Below are positions 40,294 to 49,993 of a DNA stretch of 64,000 nt, piece after piece (positions within the stretch are counted from its first letter, which is position 1; each line of letters opens with the position of its first letter). This DNA comes from Hyphomonas sp. Its GTDB lineage: Bacteria > Pseudomonadota > Alphaproteobacteria > Caulobacterales > Hyphomonadaceae. Below the pieces are notes generated by a model, which was given only the letters and a program-made list of their open reading frames with translations, did no database searches and was not told the DNA's origin. Both the position numbers and the translations under genes were made by a program. The stretch spans positions 248,001-312,000 of the forward strand of contig NZ_JALHLS010000001.1 of NCBI RefSeq assembly GCF_022844445.1, read 5' to 3'.

Positions 40294-40731
40294 ATGGCCG
40301 ACGCCGAAGACCCCCTCCTCCTCGACAACCAGCTCTGCTTCGCCCTGTATTCGGCGTCCCTGCAGATGACCAAGCTCTACAAGCCGCTGCTGGACGAGAT
40401 CGGACTGACCTATCCGCAATACGTCACCATGCTGAGCCTCTGGGAGACGGACGGCGTCACCGTCGGTGCGCTGGGTGAGCGGCTTTTCCTCGATTCCGGT
40501 ACGCTGACGCCGCTGCTGAAGCGTCTGGAGGTCGCCGGACTCCTCACCCGCACCCGCAATGCCGAGGACGAACGCCAGGTGCTGATCCGCCTGACGCCCA
40601 AGGGCCGCGCGCTGAAGCAGAAGGCCGCCTGCATCCCGGCTGCGATCGGCGTACGGGGCGGGCTGACGGTTCAGGAGTTCCTGACCCTGCGCAAAACCCT
40701 GAAGAAACTTCGGGCCGCGCTGGCGGCCTAG
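40294..40731 (+). CDS. ohrR: MarR family regulator, OhrR-type
   Basis: LLDNQLCFALYSASLQMTKLYKPLLDEIGLTYPQYVTMLSLWE with conserved N-terminal Cys; ohr follows. Confidence 0.9.
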   Translation: MADAEDPLLLDNQLCFALYSASLQMTKLYKPLLDEIGLTYPQYVTMLSLWETDGVTVGALGERLFLDSGTLTPLLKRLEVAGLLTRTRNAEDERQVLIRLTPKGRALKQKAACIPAAIGVRGGLTVQEFLTLRKTLKKLRAALAA

Positions 40732-40948
40732 AGTTGCGCGGGACCGATCTGCCAGACCATGCACCACTCATCCTGATTTACATCGAAGGATAAGCTACAC
40801 AAAGCAAAGCCAGGGCTGGCTATCCTTTGACTTTTCTCAGGATCAGCCGCCCGGGAACGCGGGCTTACCTCATCCGGCGAAGAGACAGATCACGCCGCCG
40901 GTCGCAGCTTTTCCCGGCTCCAAACTCGGTCAGGAAAAAGTCATCCCC

Positions 40949-40966
40949 ATTGTATTGCGCACAATA
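40949..40966. promoter_or_regulatory. Candidate OhrR operator upstream of ohr
   Basis: ATTGTATTGCGCACAATA containing TATTG-cgca-CAATA; related ATTGGATTGCG at 40237-40247 upstream of ohrR. Confidence 0.5.
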
Positions 40967-41010
40967 TAATTGGTTACTATATGACTATCGCCAGCAGCAA
41001 GGAGCCGCGC

Positions 41011-41433
41011 ATGACCATCCTCTATACAGCCCACGCCACATCCTCAGGCGGTCGCACAGGCGAAGCCAAAACCAATGATGGACGCCTCAGCGTCACGCTC
41101 GACACAGTGAAGGAGTTCGGCGGCGCCGGCGGCGCAGGCACGAACCCGGAGCAACTCTTCGCGGCCGGCTACTCCGCTTGCTTCCACTCGGCACTGAAGT
41201 TCGTTGCCGGGCAGAAGAAAGTGAAAGTCCCCGCGGATTCTTCCGTCACCGCACATGTCGGAATCGGCCAGAACCCGACAGGAAAAGGCTTTGCGCTCGA
41301 CGTGACGCTTGAAGTTTCACTTCCCGGCATTGCGCGCGCCGAAGCCGAAGCCCTCGTCCATGAAGCCCATGAAGTCTGCCCCTACTCGAACGCGACGCGG
41401 GGCAATGTCGACGTCCAGCTGCGCGTCGTCTGA
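41011..41433 (+). CDS. ohr: Organic hydroperoxide resistance protein
   Basis: GTNPEQLFAAGYSACFHSALKFVA; VHEAHEVCPYSNATRGNVDVQL. Confidence 0.95.
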   Translation: MTILYTAHATSSGGRTGEAKTNDGRLSVTLDTVKEFGGAGGAGTNPEQLFAAGYSACFHSALKFVAGQKKVKVPADSSVTAHVGIGQNPTGKGFALDVTLEVSLPGIARAEAEALVHEAHEVCPYSNATRGNVDVQLRVV

Positions 41434-41442
41434 CACGGCGCC

Positions 41443-42072
41443 TTATGCCTTCCCAGCGGCCGGATAGTCTGCCGGGGGGGCGTCTTCCTCTTCGTCGAAC
41501 ACGTCGGCCTCAATCGAGCGCGGCGCAGGCGCCGCCACGCCTTTTGGCAGGCGGAGGTTCACGATGTCGAGGTTAAGGTCGAAATCGCCGGTGACGGTCG
41601 TGTCGCCGGTATCCATCTTGTGACGGATCACATCGCGAATCTTGGTGAGGACTTCGCGGTTATTGTCCACCAGCGGGATCTGCCGGCCATCGGAGGTTCC
41701 GATCAGCAGGCGGAAATAAGGTTCTTGCTTCTTCAGTTTCACCGCGATCATCGCAGCGCGAACGCCGAGGATGAGACCGAGGAACATCAGCACGACACCA
41801 GCCATAAGGCCGATCACACCGTCACCCTGCGCAGGGCGGATCGCCCACCATGCAAAGCCGACAAGGCCGAAGAACAGCATTCCGACACAGAAGGTGGCAT
41901 ACATGCTCTGTGTTTTGCGATTGGCTGGCGTGTCCCAGGGAAAGAACTCATGGCGTTCGACGGACATGGTGGCGATGCGCCGGATGGCGATCGTGTCGTC
42001 CGCGAGCTGCAGCGACGCCGACGAAACTTCGCCCTGGCGTGCGCCTTCCTGATCGATAGTCTGGCGTTCCAT
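41443..42072 (-). CDS. Membrane protein, DUF6232-like
   Basis: DDTIAIRRIATM, two hydrophobic segments, YFRLLIGTSDGRQIPLVDNNREVLTKIRDVIRHKM. Confidence 0.6.
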   Translation of the reverse strand: MERQTIDQEGARQGEVSSASLQLADDTIAIRRIATMSVERHEFFPWDTPANRKTQSMYATFCVGMLFFGLVGFAWWAIRPAQGDGVIGLMAGVVLMFLGLILGVRAAMIAVKLKKQEPYFRLLIGTSDGRQIPLVDNNREVLTKIRDVIRHKMDTGDTTVTGDFDLNLDIVNLRLPKGVAAPAPRSIEADVFDEEEDAPPADYPAAGKA

Positions 42073-42177
42073 GCCCTAATTCCCCGGCTTCTTGCCCAAT
42101 GGTGGTGTCGATACTGGGCGAGGACCTGTCAAATGACAAAGCATCAAGGCAGAAACGCGGCAAACCGCTTCCGGCTC

Positions 42178-42579
42178 TCAGCCCTCGACATCGCGCCGGA
42201 CGCGGGGGTCCGACAGGAGGCGGTCGATCGCGGTCGCCTCATCATACGACTTGTCGGCGATGAAATGCAGTTCGGGCGTGAACTTCAGCTCGATCTCACG
42301 CCCGAGACGTCCGCGCAGGAAAGTCGCCGCGCGGTTCAACGCGCCGGCCAGCCGGGTGCGGCCCGCCTCGGAATCGTCACCCAGCGGGGTGACGTAGACC
42401 TTGGCGCGTTTCAGGTCCGGTGAGCAGCGCACTTCGCCAACCGTCACAAGCACGCCGGTGAGATCGGGATCGCGCAGGTCCTCGCGCGAGATGATCTCGG
42501 CGAGGGCATGGCGGATGATCTCGCCAGCACGCAACTGGCGCTGGGACGGAAGGCCGGGATTGGCAGGTTTCTTGGCCAT
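42178..42579 (-). CDS. rbfA: Ribosome-binding factor A
   Basis: RQLRAGEIIRHALAEIISREDLRDPDLTGVLVTVGEVRCSPDLKRAKVYVTPLG. Confidence 0.95.
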   Translation of the reverse strand: MAKKPANPGLPSQRQLRAGEIIRHALAEIISREDLRDPDLTGVLVTVGEVRCSPDLKRAKVYVTPLGDDSEAGRTRLAGALNRAATFLRGRLGREIELKFTPELHFIADKSYDEATAIDRLLSDPRVRRDVEG

Positions 42580-42585
42580 CAGGAT

Positions 42586-45150
42586 CTAGGCCAGCGTCCT
42601 TGCGATTTCCTCGACCTGGAAGCACTCGATCTTGTCGCCGACGCGGATGTCTTCGTAGCGTTCGAAGGCCATGCCGCACTCCATGCCGGCGTTGACTTCC
42701 GACACTTCGTCCTTGAAGCGCTTGAGCGTCTTGAGCTTGCCTTCGTGGATGACGACGTTCTCGCGCAGCAGGCGCACACCGCAACCACGCAAGACCTTGC
42801 CTTCGGATATCCGGCAGCCGGCAACCTTGCCGACCTTCGTGATGTTGAAGACTTCCAGGATGTCGGCATAGCCGAGGAAGGTTTCGCGCTTCTCCGGGGC
42901 GAGCATGCCCGACAGCGTCGACTTCACATCGTCCAGCAGGTCGTAGATCACCGAATAGTAGCGGATCTCAACGCCTTCGCGTTCGGCCAGGTCGCGCGCC
43001 TGTTTATTGGCGCGGACGTTGAACGCGAAGATAGGCGCGTTCGACGACCGGGCGAGCAGCACGTCCGATTCCGAAATACCGCCGACAGCACCGTGGATGA
43101 CCTTGGCGCGGACTTCTTCAGTGGAGATCTTGTCGAGCGACATCGAGATCGCCTCGACGGAGCCCTGCACGTCGCCCTTGAGAACAATCGGCAGTTCGCG
43201 CGTTTCGACCGTGCCATCCTTGAGACGGCTGAGCAGCTGGTCGAGCGAAGCACGGGCGGCCGCACCGGCGCCGCCGGAAATCTGGCGTTTTGTCCGGATA
43301 CGGTATTCCGTGATCTCGCGGGCGCGGGATTCGGAATCAACCACAACCATGGCCTCGCCCGGATCTGGCGCTCCATCCATGCCGAGCACTTCGACCGGCA
43401 GCGAGGGACCTGCGCCTTCAAGCTGCTGTCCGCGCTCGTCGACGAGCGCGCGCACCTTGCCCCACTGGGCTCCGGCCACGACGATGTCGCCGCGCTTCAG
43501 CGTACCGCGTTTGACCAGCACGGTGGCGACCGGACCGCGGCCTTTGTCGAGCTTCGATTCGATCACGACGCCGTCTGCATCGCGGTTCGGGTTGGCTTTC
43601 AGTTCGAGCACTTCGGCCTGCAGCGAGATCGCGTCGGTCAGCGCGTCCAGACCTTCACCGGTCTTGGCGGAAACCTTGATGGCCATCGTCACGCCACCCA
43701 TCGATTCCACCTGGATGTCGTGCTGCAGGAGGTCTGTCAGCACCTTGTCCGGGTTGGCATCGTAAAGGTCGATCTTGGTGACGGCGACGATGATCGGGAC
43801 GCCGGCGGCCTTGGCATGATTGATGGACTCGATCGTCTGCGGCATCACCGAGTCGTTGGCCGCGACCACGAGGACAGCAATGTCCGTCGCGTTGGCGCCG
43901 CGGGCGCGCATCGCGGTGAACGCCGCGTGGCCCGGCGTATCGAGGAAGGTGATCCGCTCGCCGGATTTCAGCTGAACCTGGTATGCGCCGATATGCTGCG
44001 TGATGCCGCCGGCTTCGCCGGAGACGACATCGGTTTTGCGCAGGGCATCGAGCAGCGAGGTCTTGCCGTGGTCGACGTGGCCCATGATCGTGACGATCGG
44101 GGCGCGCGGTTGCAGGTCGGTATCGTCATCGGCAATGCCTTCGAGACCAATCTCTACATCGGCTTCGGACACGCGTTTCACGGTGTGGCCGAATTCCGAG
44201 GCAATCAGCTCTGCTGTGTCGGCATCGACGATATCGTTGCCGCGCAGCATTTCGCCCTGCTTGAACATGAACTTCACGACGTCAGCGACGCGCTCGTTCA
44301 TGCGGCCGGCGAGGTCCTGCAGCGTGATGGTTTCAGGAAGCGTGACTTCGACGGCGACCTTGTCGCGGTCTCCGCTGCCGCCCATCTTGCGTTCGCGTTC
44401 GCGTTCGCGGGCCCGGCGAACCGACGCAAGCGAGCGCTGGCGATCGGCATCGTCGCCGAGCGCGGAGGCGATCGTCAGTTTGCCCTGACGGCGCGCGCCG
44501 GCATCGCGGCTGCGGGCCGCCGCTTCGCGGGCACGGTCTCCCGCGCCGCGGTCGTCCTTGACCGGCTTGCCACCACCGCCGCGCTTGGCGCGGCCGGCAT
44601 CTTCTTCCTCCAGCGGAACCACTGCAGCGGGCGTTGCCGCCGGACGGACCTTGGCGGGCCGGTCAACGGTGCGCTCCGGACGGGCCAGCGCCGCAGCCTC
44701 TGCGACCTTGCGGGCTTCCTCTTCGGCCTTGCGGCGGGCTTCCGCTTCATCGCGGTCGCGCACTTCCTGGGCCTTGCGTTCCTGTTCGGTACGCAGACGA
44801 TCCTGAGAGGCCTTTTCCTTTTCCTGATCCTTAGCGCGCGCGGTCTCTTCCGACTTACGCTGCTCGAGGACTTTCTGGCGGGCCTTAAGCTCGGCGACTG
44901 TGATGCCGAGCTTCGACGCGAGTGCGACGAGCTTGGCTTCCATGGACTCGCTGGCGGGCGTGGCCGTCTCGGCTTGCTGTCCGGGCGCAGGTGAGCCTCC
45001 CGCCGTCACCGGCCGGCGTTTCTTGGTCTCGACCACGACCTGCTTGGAGCGGCCATGGCTGAAACTCTGCTTCACCGTGCCGGAGGTTTTCCGCACGACG
45101 GTCAGCGGCTTGCGGCCACCGGAATTGTCTTGATCGTTGCTGTCGCTCAT
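42586..45150 (-). CDS. infB: Translation initiation factor IF-2
   Basis: 854 aa; [43 protein letters not shown]. Confidence 0.98.
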   Translation of the reverse strand: MSDSNDQDNSGGRKPLTVVRKTSGTVKQSFSHGRSKQVVVETKKRRPVTAGGSPAPGQQAETATPASESMEAKLVALASKLGITVAELKARQKVLEQRKSEETARAKDQEKEKASQDRLRTEQERKAQEVRDRDEAEARRKAEEEARKVAEAAALARPERTVDRPAKVRPAATPAAVVPLEEEDAGRAKRGGGGKPVKDDRGAGDRAREAAARSRDAGARRQGKLTIASALGDDADRQRSLASVRRARERERERKMGGSGDRDKVAVEVTLPETITLQDLAGRMNERVADVVKFMFKQGEMLRGNDIVDADTAELIASEFGHTVKRVSEADVEIGLEGIADDDTDLQPRAPIVTIMGHVDHGKTSLLDALRKTDVVSGEAGGITQHIGAYQVQLKSGERITFLDTPGHAAFTAMRARGANATDIAVLVVAANDSVMPQTIESINHAKAAGVPIIVAVTKIDLYDANPDKVLTDLLQHDIQVESMGGVTMAIKVSAKTGEGLDALTDAISLQAEVLELKANPNRDADGVVIESKLDKGRGPVATVLVKRGTLKRGDIVVAGAQWGKVRALVDERGQQLEGAGPSLPVEVLGMDGAPDPGEAMVVVDSESRAREITEYRIRTKRQISGGAGAAARASLDQLLSRLKDGTVETRELPIVLKGDVQGSVEAISMSLDKISTEEVRAKVIHGAVGGISESDVLLARSSNAPIFAFNVRANKQARDLAEREGVEIRYYSVIYDLLDDVKSTLSGMLAPEKRETFLGYADILEVFNITKVGKVAGCRISEGKVLRGCGVRLLRENVVIHEGKLKTLKRFKDEVSEVNAGMECGMAFERYEDIRVGDKIECFQVEEIARTLA

Positions 45151-45205
45151 TCGTCCTACATATCACATTCTGAGCCGGGCCGCCCATGCGCCCCGGCAAA
45201 ATCCG

Positions 45206-45889
45206 TTACCGATCCGGTTCTGGGAACCAGTCAAGTTCGGGGGCCGCTCTGAAGCCGGTGAGGCGCCGATAGGCGATTTCCCAGTTCTTCGCGATGGCGC
45301 CCCGGCGGACGAGGCCGTGTATCACACGGTCGCGCCCGAAAGCCATGCCCAATTCCTGTGCGCTGAGCGCACCCGCCACTTTCACGTCGCTATATATGGC
45401 TTTGGCGAGAAAATACACCTTGTTCCGCCCATCCTCTGCACCATCGCTGGCCTCGAGGAGGAAGGCCGGTTCCTTGCCGCGCAGTGCATCGCGCACCTGG
45501 TCGTGGCCCTGGATGGCAAGGCCGGCCTTGCGGGCGAGGCCGAGCAGCTCCACGCAGCGCTTCACGAGCAGCCGTTCCGTCAGATCCGACAGGCCTTCCG
45601 GCACCGTTACGGCGCCCTTGAAGCCGCGCGCGAACGCGCCTTTCGCAGCCGCCGTGTCGACGTGACGGCGCTCAGCCGCCACCCAGACGCCCCTGCCCGG
45701 CAAGCGGGCGGCGATGTCGGGCGCAACCACATTGTCCGGAGACAGAACAAAACGTATCATCGCCTCCTTCGGGAGGCGCTCGCGCGTGACGGCGCACTGA
45801 CGCTCCGGCGATGCCGAAGCATCGCCGTCGTCAGCCTCTTCATTGTCGGGGATCAGACCCGGTTCACTGCTCGGGTACGGCTTCTTCAT
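45206..45889 (-). CDS. YlxR (DUF448) plus L7Ae-like RNA-binding protein
   Basis: ERQCAVTRERLPKEAMIRFVLSPDNVVAPDIAARLPGRGVWV; between nusA and infB. Confidence 0.92.
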   Translation of the reverse strand: MKKPYPSSEPGLIPDNEEADDGDASASPERQCAVTRERLPKEAMIRFVLSPDNVVAPDIAARLPGRGVWVAAERRHVDTAAAKGAFARGFKGAVTVPEGLSDLTERLLVKRCVELLGLARKAGLAIQGHDQVRDALRGKEPAFLLEASDGAEDGRNKVYFLAKAIYSDVKVAGALSAQELGMAFGRDRVIHGLVRRGAIAKNWEIAYRRLTGFRAAPELDWFPEPDR

Positions 45890-47633
45890 CGCCGCCCTCC
45901 GTCTGCAGGTCGGCGAGGTCGATACCGAGCTCTTCAGCCAGCGCTTCCTCATCGTCGTCGTCGTTGTTGTTGCCCAACTCGCCCAGGGCGAGGAGCGCGC
46001 GCTCCTCCTCGGTCAGCTCAGGGGCCTCTTCGTCGCCGGCCTGCTGGGCCAGCAGCGCGTCGACGGCTTCCTGTTCGATCCAGCCCGCGATGACGCGCGC
46101 CTTCATGATGAACATCTGGGCGTCATCCTTGCGCATTTCGCTCTTCTTGAGGATGCCTTCGACCCAGACCGGCTTTCCATCCGGGCCCGGCTCGCGATAG
46201 CCGGTGATGTCGTCCGGCACGAGGCCGGCGACGTCTTCGACCGACTTCACACCCTGCTCGCCGAGCTTTACGGCGAAGGACGGCGTCATGCCTTCGAGTT
46301 CCATCACGTCATCCTCGACGCCGAGTTCGCGGCGCTTAGCGTCGTTCTCGGCAGCCAGCTGGTCGAGAAAGTCACGGGCGCGTTGCTGCAGCTCTTCGGC
46401 CACATCCTTGTCGAAGCCTTCGATAGTGATGAAGTCTTCCGGCGCGACGAAGGCGATCTCCTCGACCGACTCGAAGCCTTCCGAAGCAAGCAGCTGGGCG
46501 AGCGTTTCGTCCGCATCCAGAGCTTTCATGAACAGGGCCGTGCGCTCCTGGAATTCCTTCTGGTAGCGCTCGGAATCGGCCGACTCGGTGATCAGGTCGA
46601 TCTGCCAGCCGGTGAGCTGCGAGGCGAGGCGTACGTTCTGGCCGCGGCGGCCAATGGCCAGCGGAAATTGGTCGTCGGCAACGACCACCTCAACGCGGCG
46701 CTCGTCTTCGTCGAGTACCACTTTCGAGACTTCAGCCGGCTGCAGCGCGTTCACGATGAACGTGGCGGCGTCATAGTTCCACGGAATGATGTCGATCTTC
46801 TCGCCCGAAAGCTCGCCGACAACCGCCTGCACGCGCGCACCACGCATGCCAACGCAGGCGCCGACGGGATCAATGGAGGAATCGTTCGAAATGACACCGA
46901 TCTTGGCCCGCGAGCCCGGGTCGCGGGCGCAGGCCTTGATCTGGATGACGCCTTCGTAGACCTCCGGCACTTCCTGCGCGAACAGTTTGCGCATGAAGTC
47001 TGGCGCAGCGCGCGACAGGAATATCTGCGGACCCTTCAGCTCGCGGCTGACCTTGTAGAGATAGGCGCGGACGCGGTCGTTCGGCTGGAAGTTCTCGCGC
47101 GGGATACCGTCATTGCGGCGGATGATGCCTTCGGCTCGGCCAAGGTCGACGATGACGTGGCCATATTCGACGCGCTTGACGATGCCGTTGATGACCTCGC
47201 CGACACGGTCCTTGTATTCATTGTACTGACGTTCACGCTCGGCATCGCGCACTTTTTGCGTGATGACCTGCTTGGCGGTCTGGGCGGCGACGCGGCCGAA
47301 GTCGAAGGGCGGAAGCTCTTCTTTCAGTTCGCTGCCGACGACGAGCGTGGGATCGATTTTCTTCGCTTCGGCGAGACGAAGCTGTTTCGCTTCGTCCTCG
47401 AAATTCTCCTCGGCGACGACCGTCTGCACGCGCCACAGCGTCTGCTCGCCGGTCGCTGGATCGATCTTCGCCCGGATATCATGCTCCTGGCCGTATTTTG
47501 CCTTGGCGGCTTTCTCGATGGCTTCCTGCATCGCTTCGATCACGATGCGCTGGTCGATCGATTTCTCTTCCGCAACCGCCTTGGCGATCTGCAGGATTTC
47601 AAGCCGGTTGGCGGAAACGCCTACGGTGGTCAT
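45864..47633 (-). CDS. nusA: Transcription termination/antitermination factor NusA
   Basis: [38 protein letters not shown]1/KH regions; acidic C-terminus. Confidence 0.97.
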   Translation of the reverse strand: MTTVGVSANRLEILQIAKAVAEEKSIDQRIVIEAMQEAIEKAAKAKYGQEHDIRAKIDPATGEQTLWRVQTVVAEENFEDEAKQLRLAEAKKIDPTLVVGSELKEELPPFDFGRVAAQTAKQVITQKVRDAERERQYNEYKDRVGEVINGIVKRVEYGHVIVDLGRAEGIIRRNDGIPRENFQPNDRVRAYLYKVSRELKGPQIFLSRAAPDFMRKLFAQEVPEVYEGVIQIKACARDPGSRAKIGVISNDSSIDPVGACVGMRGARVQAVVGELSGEKIDIIPWNYDAATFIVNALQPAEVSKVVLDEDERRVEVVVADDQFPLAIGRRGQNVRLASQLTGWQIDLITESADSERYQKEFQERTALFMKALDADETLAQLLASEGFESVEEIAFVAPEDFITIEGFDKDVAEELQQRARDFLDQLAAENDAKRRELGVEDDVMELEGMTPSFAVKLGEQGVKSVEDVAGLVPDDITGYREPGPDGKPVWVEGILKKSEMRKDDAQMFIMKARVIAGWIEQEAVDALLAQQAGDEEAPELTEEERALLALGELGNNNDDDDEEALAEELGIDLADLQTEGGDEEAVPEQ

Positions 47634-48241
47634 TGGAGATCTCCTGTCTCTTCTTCGTCTGTATCTTCGCTCTCGTCGATCTCGAAACCTTCAAGATCGT
47701 CATCTTCGTCCGGCTGGGGTGGCAAATTGCCGGCCGCGCGCGCCGCTTCGATCAGTTCGTCGGTGAGCACGAGGCTGGCCCGGCTCATTTCATGGACGCC
47801 AGCGACCAGTTCGGTCTCATCGTCGAGTTCAATATGCGCCCCGTCCTCCCCTTCCGACACAATCGTGCCAGTGAAGCGGCGGCGCCCGTCTATGGGGCGG
47901 GCGAGTTCGATCCGTACCGCGTGGCCGACCCAGCGGCCGAAATCACCCGGGCGGGTAAGCGGCCGGTCGATGCCGGGGGTCGAGACCTCAAGGATGTAGG
48001 CCTCCGAGATCGGATCGGCCTCCTCCAGGACCGGGCCCATGGCCCGGCTGAGACGGGCGCAGTCCTCGACATCGGTCGGCGCCCCGCCGGCTTTCTCAGC
48101 CATCACCTGAAGGTGGGGCCGGCGGCCGCCCGAGACACGAAGGCGCACGACTTCCATGCCGAGACGGTCCGCAACGGGGCGGATGATGTCCAGCAGGCGG
48201 CGTTCCTGTTCAGTCAGGGCAATCATGCGAGGGCGAGGCAA
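47630..48241 (-). CDS. rimP: Ribosome maturation factor RimP
   Basis: DIIRPVADRLGMEVVRLRVSGGRRPHLQVMAEK, YILEVSTPGIDRPLTRPGDF. Confidence 0.94.
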   Translation of the reverse strand: MPRPRMIALTEQERRLLDIIRPVADRLGMEVVRLRVSGGRRPHLQVMAEKAGGAPTDVEDCARLSRAMGPVLEEADPISEAYILEVSTPGIDRPLTRPGDFGRWVGHAVRIELARPIDGRRRFTGTIVSEGEDGAHIELDDETELVAGVHEMSRASLVLTDELIEAARAAGNLPPQPDEDDDLEGFEIDESEDTDEEETGDLQ

Positions 48242-48253
48242 TCCCGGATAAAG

Positions 48254-48287
48254 AAAAACGGCGGACCCGTTTCCGGACCCGCCGCCG
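48254..48287 (-). terminator. Terminator-like hairpin upstream of rimP
   Basis: Minus strand CGGCGG...CCGCCG followed by TTTTTC. Confidence 0.6.
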
Positions 48288-48360
48288 ATATATTTCGACT
48301 TGGCGGCTAGATAGTCGCAGTTTTGCCCTTTGTCGAGAGGGTTGCTGACCGGAACGAATA

Positions 48361-48386
48361 CGGCGGCTGGATTGCTCCAGCCGCCG
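48361..48386 (-). terminator. Strong hairpin downstream of csp
   Basis: CGGCGGCTGG-attgct-CCAGCCGCCG, perfect 10-bp stem; weak T tract. Confidence 0.6.
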
Positions 48387-48416
48387 CGTCATCACTCCTG
48401 ACGGAGCAAAAATGCC

Positions 48417-48626
48417 TTAGAGGACTTTCAGATCGACAGCCGAGGTTTTGCCGCGGCGTTCGTCCTTGTGCAGTTCATACTGGATCGCCTGGTTTTCTGC
48501 GAGCGTGCGCAGGCCCGAGCGCTCAACGGCGGAGATGTGTACGAACACGTCTGCACCACCCTCGTCCGGCTTGATGAAGCCGAAGCCTTTTTGGTCGTTG
48601 AACCACTTAACTTTTCCGGTTGCCAT
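48417..48626 (-). CDS. Cold shock protein (CspA family)
   Basis: MATGKVKWFNDQKGFGFIKPDEGGADVFVHISAVERSGL. Confidence 0.97.
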   Translation of the reverse strand: MATGKVKWFNDQKGFGFIKPDEGGADVFVHISAVERSGLRTLAENQAIQYELHKDERRGKTSAVDLKVL

Positions 48627-48809
48627 ATGGCCTTCCTTTACCGTTCGGGCCGCGGCAAACACGGGATTGTGCCGTGCCGGTGCCCATCGAAAGCGGGGGA
48701 GGGAAAGTCATTGCCGTCGGTCTGACGGGGTCTTGATATTCAGACCGACCGGTTTCGATGCGGCCTAAAGGCACACAAACAGGCCAAAATGTCAAGATTG
48801 TCTGCAGTT

Positions 48810-49511
48810 TCAGGTGCAGATCAGATCGTACCAAATCGGGTCACAATCGCCGAGCCGCTTGGACTCGTAGCGGGTGGTGACATGGTCCGCGGGCGGACGG
48901 CGCCAGTCGTCTGCCCGCGTAGCGTTCCATTCGAGTTCGCCATTCCCCAGAAAGGCGAGCAGCGCCTCATCGGCGTAACTGGAGACGTCGGTGGCAAAGC
49001 GCAGACGAGCGCCGGGCGCGAGGACGCGGACAAGCTCGGTTACGAAATCCGGCTGCACTAGGCGCCGTTTCTGCTGGCGGCGTTTCGGCCAGGGGTCCGG
49101 GAAGAGGATGAAGGCACGGGCAATCGAGCGATCTGGCAGGGCCGCAAGTAACAGACGGGCATCATCTGGCCACAGACGGACATTGGCAAGGGCGTTATCC
49201 TCGATGCCGGCGATGGCCTTGGCAACGCCTTCCACGAAAGGCTCGCAGCCGATGAAGCCATTGCCCGGATGCGCCTTTGCCTGCGCCACAAGATGCTCGC
49301 CGCCGCCGAAGCCGATTTCCAGCCAGACCTCACGGGCTGCCGGAAACAGGCCGCGCGGATCGAGCGGCGCGCCGGCAGGATCCGGCACGCGCCAGTGGTC
49401 GAGGCGGGTTTCGTAAAGCTGTTGCTGGCGGGGCGAAAGCGCGCGCCCGCCGGTTCGCCCGAAGGTACGGATCGGGCGATCCCGGAAGGCGTCCTTTTCA
49501 GGGTTCTCCAT
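48810..49511 (-). CDS. trmB: tRNA (guanine-N7-)-methyltransferase
   Basis: WLEIGFGGGEHLVAQAKAHPGNGFIGCEPFVEGVAKA, FPDPWPKRRQQKRRLVQPDFV. Confidence 0.95.
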   Translation of the reverse strand: MENPEKDAFRDRPIRTFGRTGGRALSPRQQQLYETRLDHWRVPDPAGAPLDPRGLFPAAREVWLEIGFGGGEHLVAQAKAHPGNGFIGCEPFVEGVAKAIAGIEDNALANVRLWPDDARLLLAALPDRSIARAFILFPDPWPKRRQQKRRLVQPDFVTELVRVLAPGARLRFATDVSSYADEALLAFLGNGELEWNATRADDWRRPPADHVTTRYESKRLGDCDPIWYDLICT

Positions 49512-49523
49512 CAGACGCGCCGG

Positions 49524-49949
49524 TCAATCCGGGCCGGAGGCGCGCTGGTCGAAGGCGGAGGCGGCCGCCCGCACTGTGTTCAGCAGCGACTTGCGCAGCG
49601 ACAGGTCTTCAATCTTCTGGAAGGCGGAGATCAGCTCCAGCGTTTCCGGGGTCATCACAGGTGGGTGGGGATCTTCGTCATCCTCGGCGAACTCTGCATG
49701 TTCTGCTTCGAGGAATTCCTCCGCACCTTCGAAGAAGTAATTGATCGGCACGCCGAGCACACCGGCGATCTCGTAAAGGCGCCCGGCCGAGACGCGGTTG
49801 ACGCCCTTTTCGTACTTCTGGACCTGCTGGAATGTCAGCTCAAGGAGTTCCCCGAGACGTTCCTGCGTGAGCTTCAGTTCCCGGCGGCGCCACCGGATGC
49901 GCTGGCCGACGACGCGGTCAATGCCGCTCGGAAGTTTGCTGTCCGTCAT
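49524..49949 (-). CDS. XRE family helix-turn-helix regulator
   Basis: VGQRIRWRRRELKLTQERLGELLELTFQQVQKYEKGVNRVSAGRLYEIAGVLGVPINYFF. Confidence 0.93.
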   Translation of the reverse strand: MTDSKLPSGIDRVVGQRIRWRRRELKLTQERLGELLELTFQQVQKYEKGVNRVSAGRLYEIAGVLGVPINYFFEGAEEFLEAEHAEFAEDDEDPHPPVMTPETLELISAFQKIEDLSLRKSLLNTVRAAASAFDQRASGPD

Positions 49950-49993
49950 CGTCAACCCGATCCTCTTCCGGTGCCTGGGCTTTCCCCAAGGAC

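Noticed and set aside
42508-44994. 828-codon plus-strand ORF antisense to infB
   Set aside because: Mirror-frame artefact of the IF-2 coding sequence; composition is His/Arg/Asp-rich shadow sequence.
45843-47999. 718-codon plus-strand ORF antisense to nusA/rimP
   Set aside because: Shadow ORF typical of high-GC DNA; the minus strand encodes clear NusA and RimP, and the antisense translation has no recognisable motif.
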